DNA of 64,000 nucleotides from Thermatribacter velox (GTDB lineage: Bacteria > Atribacterota > Atribacteria > Atribacterales > Thermatribacteraceae): contig NZ_CP121689.1 of the NCBI RefSeq assembly GCF_038396615.1, positions 1,996,001 to 2,060,000 on the forward strand, in the 5' to 3' direction. Under the pieces are notes generated by a model. The model worked only from the letters and a program-made list of their open reading frames with translations. It made no database searches and was not told the origin of the DNA. This document shows, piece by piece, positions 61,011 to 64,000 of this stretch (position 1 is its first letter; the number at the start of each line of letters is the position of its first letter). Both the position numbers and the translations under genes were made by a program.

Positions 61011-62978
61011 TCAACTTCCCTGACTGTTATTTGATTGTGTAAGAGCAGAGAGACTGGCCAACTGCTGTGTAAGCCAGGCACCCTGAGTTTGAAAGGCAGC
61101 CAGTGCTTCTTCAAGAGCTACGAACTGCTTACGCCAGAGTTCTTCCTGCCGGCTCAGGCGCTCTTCAAGAACCTCTATTCGTTCATCGATATCTCGAATC
61201 AAACCCTGGTAAAGGTCTTGATTGCTCTTAACTATTCCCTCATAGGGGTCAACTATAAAATCGAGAGATTCCTCAAGTATAGTTCCAATACCCTGGCTCA
61301 AAATCACTGCCCCCTGAGCGCTTCCCTGTAAAGCCAGCTCAGAAGCAGAAAGTGTAACTCTCAGAGTAAGGCCCTCCACCGGAGTTCCCGCTCCACCTAT
61401 AAGCACCTGGCCCGTTCCAGTCGCTGCATACCCTCCAATGGTTCCTGCCACATCCACCCCTTGTCCGGTAAGCTCCGTGGTACCAATTCCCGTGCTCCGA
61501 GGGACGGAAGCATCAACATTAGATGCCACAGTAAAGGAGTTGCTTGAACCATACAGGCGGTGCTCTAAGACCAGCTTCCCCCCTTCGTTGCGGGCTTCAA
61601 CCAGGATGCCATTTGCTTCCAGGGTGGAGTTAATAGTAGCCACTACTTCATCCAGAGTCATACCTGCTGTCAAATTGACCACTACCGAACCGTTGAAAGT
61701 GAGGGTTTCGTCCTGACCCAGGGTGTCGCTTCCCAGAGATGAAGAAGCCTCTACTCTTCCTTTCTCCGCTGCCTGGGTAATGACCACGTCCAGACTGCTT
61801 TCTTCAAGCAGACTTTCCACACTTGAAGGCACATTAACTACTTCCACATCCGCATCAGTCGCTACCACGCTACTTACAAAAAGCTTTTTCACTTCTTCCA
61901 GGTTGCTCTGAAGTGCTGTGTCGAGCTTGCTTTCATCCAGGCTTAGCCTTCCGTAACGATCCACCGAAATGCCTATTTCAGCAACGCTCTGGAAGTAGGA
62001 GCTTTCCACCCTTCGAAAGAGATTACTGAGTATTTGAGACTGAATGCGTTGCAGCGAGGTGTCTCCAAGTAGGGCACCTGCCACACCAGTATCCGGATTA
62101 TAAGCAGTATTCTCAGCGACAAAGTCCTGGAACTCGTTGAATCTGGCCACAAAATTTCTAATACTGCTTTTAATGCTTTCCAGGTCATCTTCAACCGTTA
62201 AAACCACACTTTGGGTGCTTACTGCTTTGAGGTTCAAGCTCACTCCCGGGATTAGGTCTTCAATCAGGTTAGAAGAGCTCTCGTAGACAAGGGGCGTCGC
62301 TCCACCTTCTGAAGTGCCCAGGGAAATGCGTGCATTTTGAGCAGGTTGGATATCGTAAAAACCAGAAAGCGTGGCTTCGCCCCCAGAAAGGGTGGAAGTG
62401 ATGGTAATCGCTCCATCAAGGCCGGTTTGCTTGCTGGATAGAAGAAGCTTGTAACCATCTGAGGTGTTCACAATTGAAGCGTTTACGCCCGCCCTCGAGC
62501 TGTTTATGGCATTTTTTATCCCCTCTAAAGTATTGTTAGAAGAGTCAATGGTAATTTCAACTGGGTCCCCGCTTCCCACCTGGATTGTGATCACACCTTC
62601 TCCAAAGGTGGTGGTATTGTAGTCGGCGTATGAAGATGAAGTGGCTATCTGATGGGCATAGGCGAGTTGTTCCACCCGAAGAAGGTAAGTACCGGTTACT
62701 GCTGAAGAGGTTGCTGAAGCGCTGATCACACTTTCATCGCTCACGGAGACCGCTTTCCCCTCAAAGGTGCTTTCTGAAGCCAGGCTCGATGCAGATGTCT
62801 GCAGAGCTAAAAGCTTGGTATTTGCTTCCTGCCACAGGGCAATTTTTTGCTCGTACTCCGATTTGCGCTCCTCAAGCCTGGTAATGGGTATGCGCTCCAC
62901 TTCAAGGAGCTGGTTGATGATGTCAGTGGTGTTCAAACCCGAAATCAGACCATCGATGCTCAAAAGTCCATTGCTCAC
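61011..62978 (-). CDS. fliD: Filament cap protein FliD
   Basis: 655 aa. N-terminal GLISGLNTTDIINQLLEVERIPI and long Ser/Thr-rich domains; C-terminal coiled coil RIEVLEERLSRQEELWRKQFVALEEALA. Caps the filament. The insert of 200 residues about 380-560 is longer than usual. Confidence 0.92.
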   Translation of the reverse strand: MSNGLLSIDGLISGLNTTDIINQLLEVERIPITRLEERKSEYEQKIALWQEANTKLLALQTSASSLASESTFEGKAVSVSDESVISASATSSAVTGTYLLRVEQLAYAHQIATSSSYADYNTTTFGEGVITIQVGSGDPVEITIDSSNNTLEGIKNAINSSRAGVNASIVNTSDGYKLLLSSKQTGLDGAITITSTLSGGEATLSGFYDIQPAQNARISLGTSEGGATPLVYESSSNLIEDLIPGVSLNLKAVSTQSVVLTVEDDLESIKSSIRNFVARFNEFQDFVAENTAYNPDTGVAGALLGDTSLQRIQSQILSNLFRRVESSYFQSVAEIGISVDRYGRLSLDESKLDTALQSNLEEVKKLFVSSVVATDADVEVVNVPSSVESLLEESSLDVVITQAAEKGRVEASSSLGSDTLGQDETLTFNGSVVVNLTAGMTLDEVVATINSTLEANGILVEARNEGGKLVLEHRLYGSSNSFTVASNVDASVPRSTGIGTTELTGQGVDVAGTIGGYAATGTGQVLIGGAGTPVEGLTLRVTLSASELALQGSAQGAVILSQGIGTILEESLDFIVDPYEGIVKSNQDLYQGLIRDIDERIEVLEERLSRQEELWRKQFVALEEALAAFQTQGAWLTQQLASLSALTQSNNSQGS

Positions 62979-62990
62979 CGTAACTCCCCC

Positions 62991-63374
62991 TCAGCGCAAC
63001 TCATCTACAAAAAGTCCTGCCAGCTCTTGAAGTTTAGCAAGCATGTCCAGAAACTTTTCAGGTGGGATTTCGCGGATGACTTCCCCGGTTTCCTTGTTAA
63101 TCAGACGAGCTATGACCTCATGAGTAGGCTCGTGTATTTGAAAACGCAATTCAATATCCAGAGTGCGCATAAATTGGTTGAGCGCGTCGATGATTTCCTG
63201 GAGCTTGTTGAAATCTACCTTCTCTACACTTGCTTCCTGATTCTTTTTCTGCAGAAAGGCAACCTCCAGAGCGACCTGCGTTTTTTCCAGGGAAGAAGCT
63301 TTGTCCAGCACATCCTGGGTGTCTATCAACCTATTTTGAGCTATCGCTTGCTCTCCAGGCGGGTTAACACGCAT
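62991..63374 (-). CDS. flaG: FlaG-family protein
   Basis: 127 aa from ATG 63374. LNQFMRTLDIELRFQIHEPTHEVIARLINKETGEVIREIPPEKFLDM has the FlaG signature. Linked with filament length control. AAGGTGAT precedes the start; TTG 63380 is in frame. Confidence 0.9.
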   Translation of the reverse strand: MRVNPPGEQAIAQNRLIDTQDVLDKASSLEKTQVALEVAFLQKKNQEASVEKVDFNKLQEIIDALNQFMRTLDIELRFQIHEPTHEVIARLINKETGEVIREIPPEKFLDMLAKLQELAGLFVDELR

Positions 63375-63399
63375 CGTCAATCACCTTCCCTCCGTCCTC

Positions 63400-63425
63400 A
63401 AAAGGGGGCGGCTCTCCGCCCCCTT
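63400..63425 (-). terminator. Terminator after fliC
   Basis: Minus strand AAGGGGGCGG pairs with CCGCCCCCTT across AGAG, followed by TTTT. A short T run, so partial termination is likely and read-through into flaG-fliD is possible. Confidence 0.7.
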
Positions 63426-63439
63426 CGCTTCCTCCATCG

Positions 63440-64000
63440 CTATACCCTGAGAAGCTGGAGTACCGACTGGGGCAGGGTGTTGGCTTGGGCAAGCATGGCA
63501 GTGCCTGCCTGAAGCAGAATCTGCGCCCTGGTAAACTCCATCATCTCCGCTGCCATGTCCACATCGCGGATTCGGGACTCTGCTGCGGTGAGGTTTTCCT
63601 GAGCTACCCCCAAGTTGGCAATAGTGTGCTCCAAGCGGTTCTGATATGCACCGAGTTTAGAGCGTTCAGTGGAAACGGTGTTGATGGCATTGTCAATCGC
63701 AGTGATAGCACTTTCTGCGTTGCTGGCAGAAGTTACGCTGATATTGTTCACACCCAGTGCCTGAGCACTCATATCGTTAATGCTTATGGTCAGAGTCTGG
63801 TTCTCATTGGCGCCGATATGGAGCACCACCGCACCAGAGGGGTCCACCACTGCACTGAAGCTTACCGAACCTCCGCTACCAAGCGAGAGTTTGGAAGGAT
63901 CGATGGTTACTGAAAGTCCATCCGCAGCATTGCCGCTTGCATCCAAGGTGAGCGTTGCACCAACACCTTCTGCAGCTGCACCATTAATGGTACCTACAAT
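63440..64000 (-). CDS. fliC: Flagellin, C-terminal part (window edge)
   Basis: The frame is open to the window edge. C-terminal D1/D0: ESAITAIDNAINTVSTERSKLGAYQNRLEHTIANLGVAQENLTAAESRIRDVDMAAEMMEFTRAQIL, ending QANTLPQSVLQLLRV (about the last 110 residues; quoted in part). The preceding 75 residues belong to the variable domain. An apparent Met at 63946 is an internal TTG codon, so the true start lies beyond 64000. Confidence 0.95.
   Translation of the reverse strand: MVGTINGAAAEGVGATLTLDASGNAADGLSVTIDPSKLSLGSGGSVSFSAVVDPSGAVVLHIGANENQTLTISINDMSAQALGVNNISVTSASNAESAITAIDNAINTVSTERSKLGAYQNRLEHTIANLGVAQENLTAAESRIRDVDMAAEMMEFTRAQILLQAGTAMLAQANTLPQSVLQLLRV

Noticed and set aside
63440-63946. Flagellin as a complete 168-aa protein
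   Set aside because: The codon at 63946 is an internal TTG, and the frame continues open to the window edge with flagellin-like sequence.

Overview
The window reads as a chromosomal piece of a moderate-GC bacterium with a single large class of genes per region: a toxin-antitoxin-rich accessory island (about 1-14 kb), a leucine/isoleucine/valine operon (14.2-22.7 kb), a short lipoate-synthesis cluster with a tRNA (22.7-25.0 kb) and one very long leftward flagellar and chemotaxis locus (25.0-64.0 kb). The flagellar gene order (flgB-flgC-fliE-fliF-fliG-fliH-fliI-fliJ ... fliL-fliM-fliY-fliO-fliP-fliQ-fliR-flhB-flhA ... cheB-cheR-cheC-cheD-sigma28), the FliY, FlbD, MotE-like and TIGR02530-type genes and a tRNA-Leu T-box point to a Bacillota-like or deep-branching anaerobic/thermophilic lineage (for example Atribacterota, Thermotogota or Synergistota); the sequence alone does not settle which.

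Accessory island, 1-14 kb. It holds a HicB-like antitoxin cut by the window edge, seven MNT nucleotidyltransferase genes that look intact or nearly so plus degraded ones, and their HEPN partners. Four HEPN copies are broken: one cut off at its C-terminus next to an inserted ATPase gene, one frameshifted in a T6 tract, one with an internal deletion, and one that is only a C-terminal scrap. One MNT is frameshifted at an A5 tract. There is also a RelE/RelB-type pair with a shortened toxin, an AAA ATPase of the archaeal-type/DUF4143-like group, two coiled-coil PD-(D/E)XK-type proteins and a Wzz-type chain-length protein. Interspersed are four copies (and one fragment) of an unusual two-part repeat: a left half made of tandem CTGAA units and a right half made of variable-arm hairpins joined by TTCAG. 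Two copies share a perfect 182-bp block.

Branched-chain amino acid operon. A T-box leader with a probable CUC (Leu) specifier and a strong intrinsic terminator precedes ilvD-ilvB-ilvN-ilvC-leuA-leuC-leuD, which are tightly spaced. leuB and ilvE are not in the operon. A perfect 15-bp terminator hairpin separates it from the convergent lipB-lipA-methyltransferase group, itself next to tRNA-Ser(GCU).

Flagellar locus (all minus strand). From upstream to downstream: fliC (cut by the window edge), flaG, fliD, fliS, a FliT-like gene, an NtrC-type sigma-54 activator, two small lipoproteins, cheA, cheY, a PAS histidine kinase, a divergent rpoN carrying a zinc-ribbon insertion, flgB to flhA, a PilZ protein, cheB, cheR, cheC, cheD, sigma-28, a FapA/DUF342 protein and comFB. 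flhF, flhG and cheW are absent from the expected places. Three transcription-unit starts (flgB, flhB and the lipoprotein pair) share a 15-bp motif with a sigma-54-like -24 half (GG) and TA in place of the usual GC ten bases later. This, together with the zinc-ribbon RpoN, the NtrC regulator and a CxxC-bearing kinase, suggests an unusual sigma-54 branch of flagellar control.

Promoters recognised upstream of accessory genes nearly all have an extended -10 (TGn next to TATAAT-like) and weak -35 elements.
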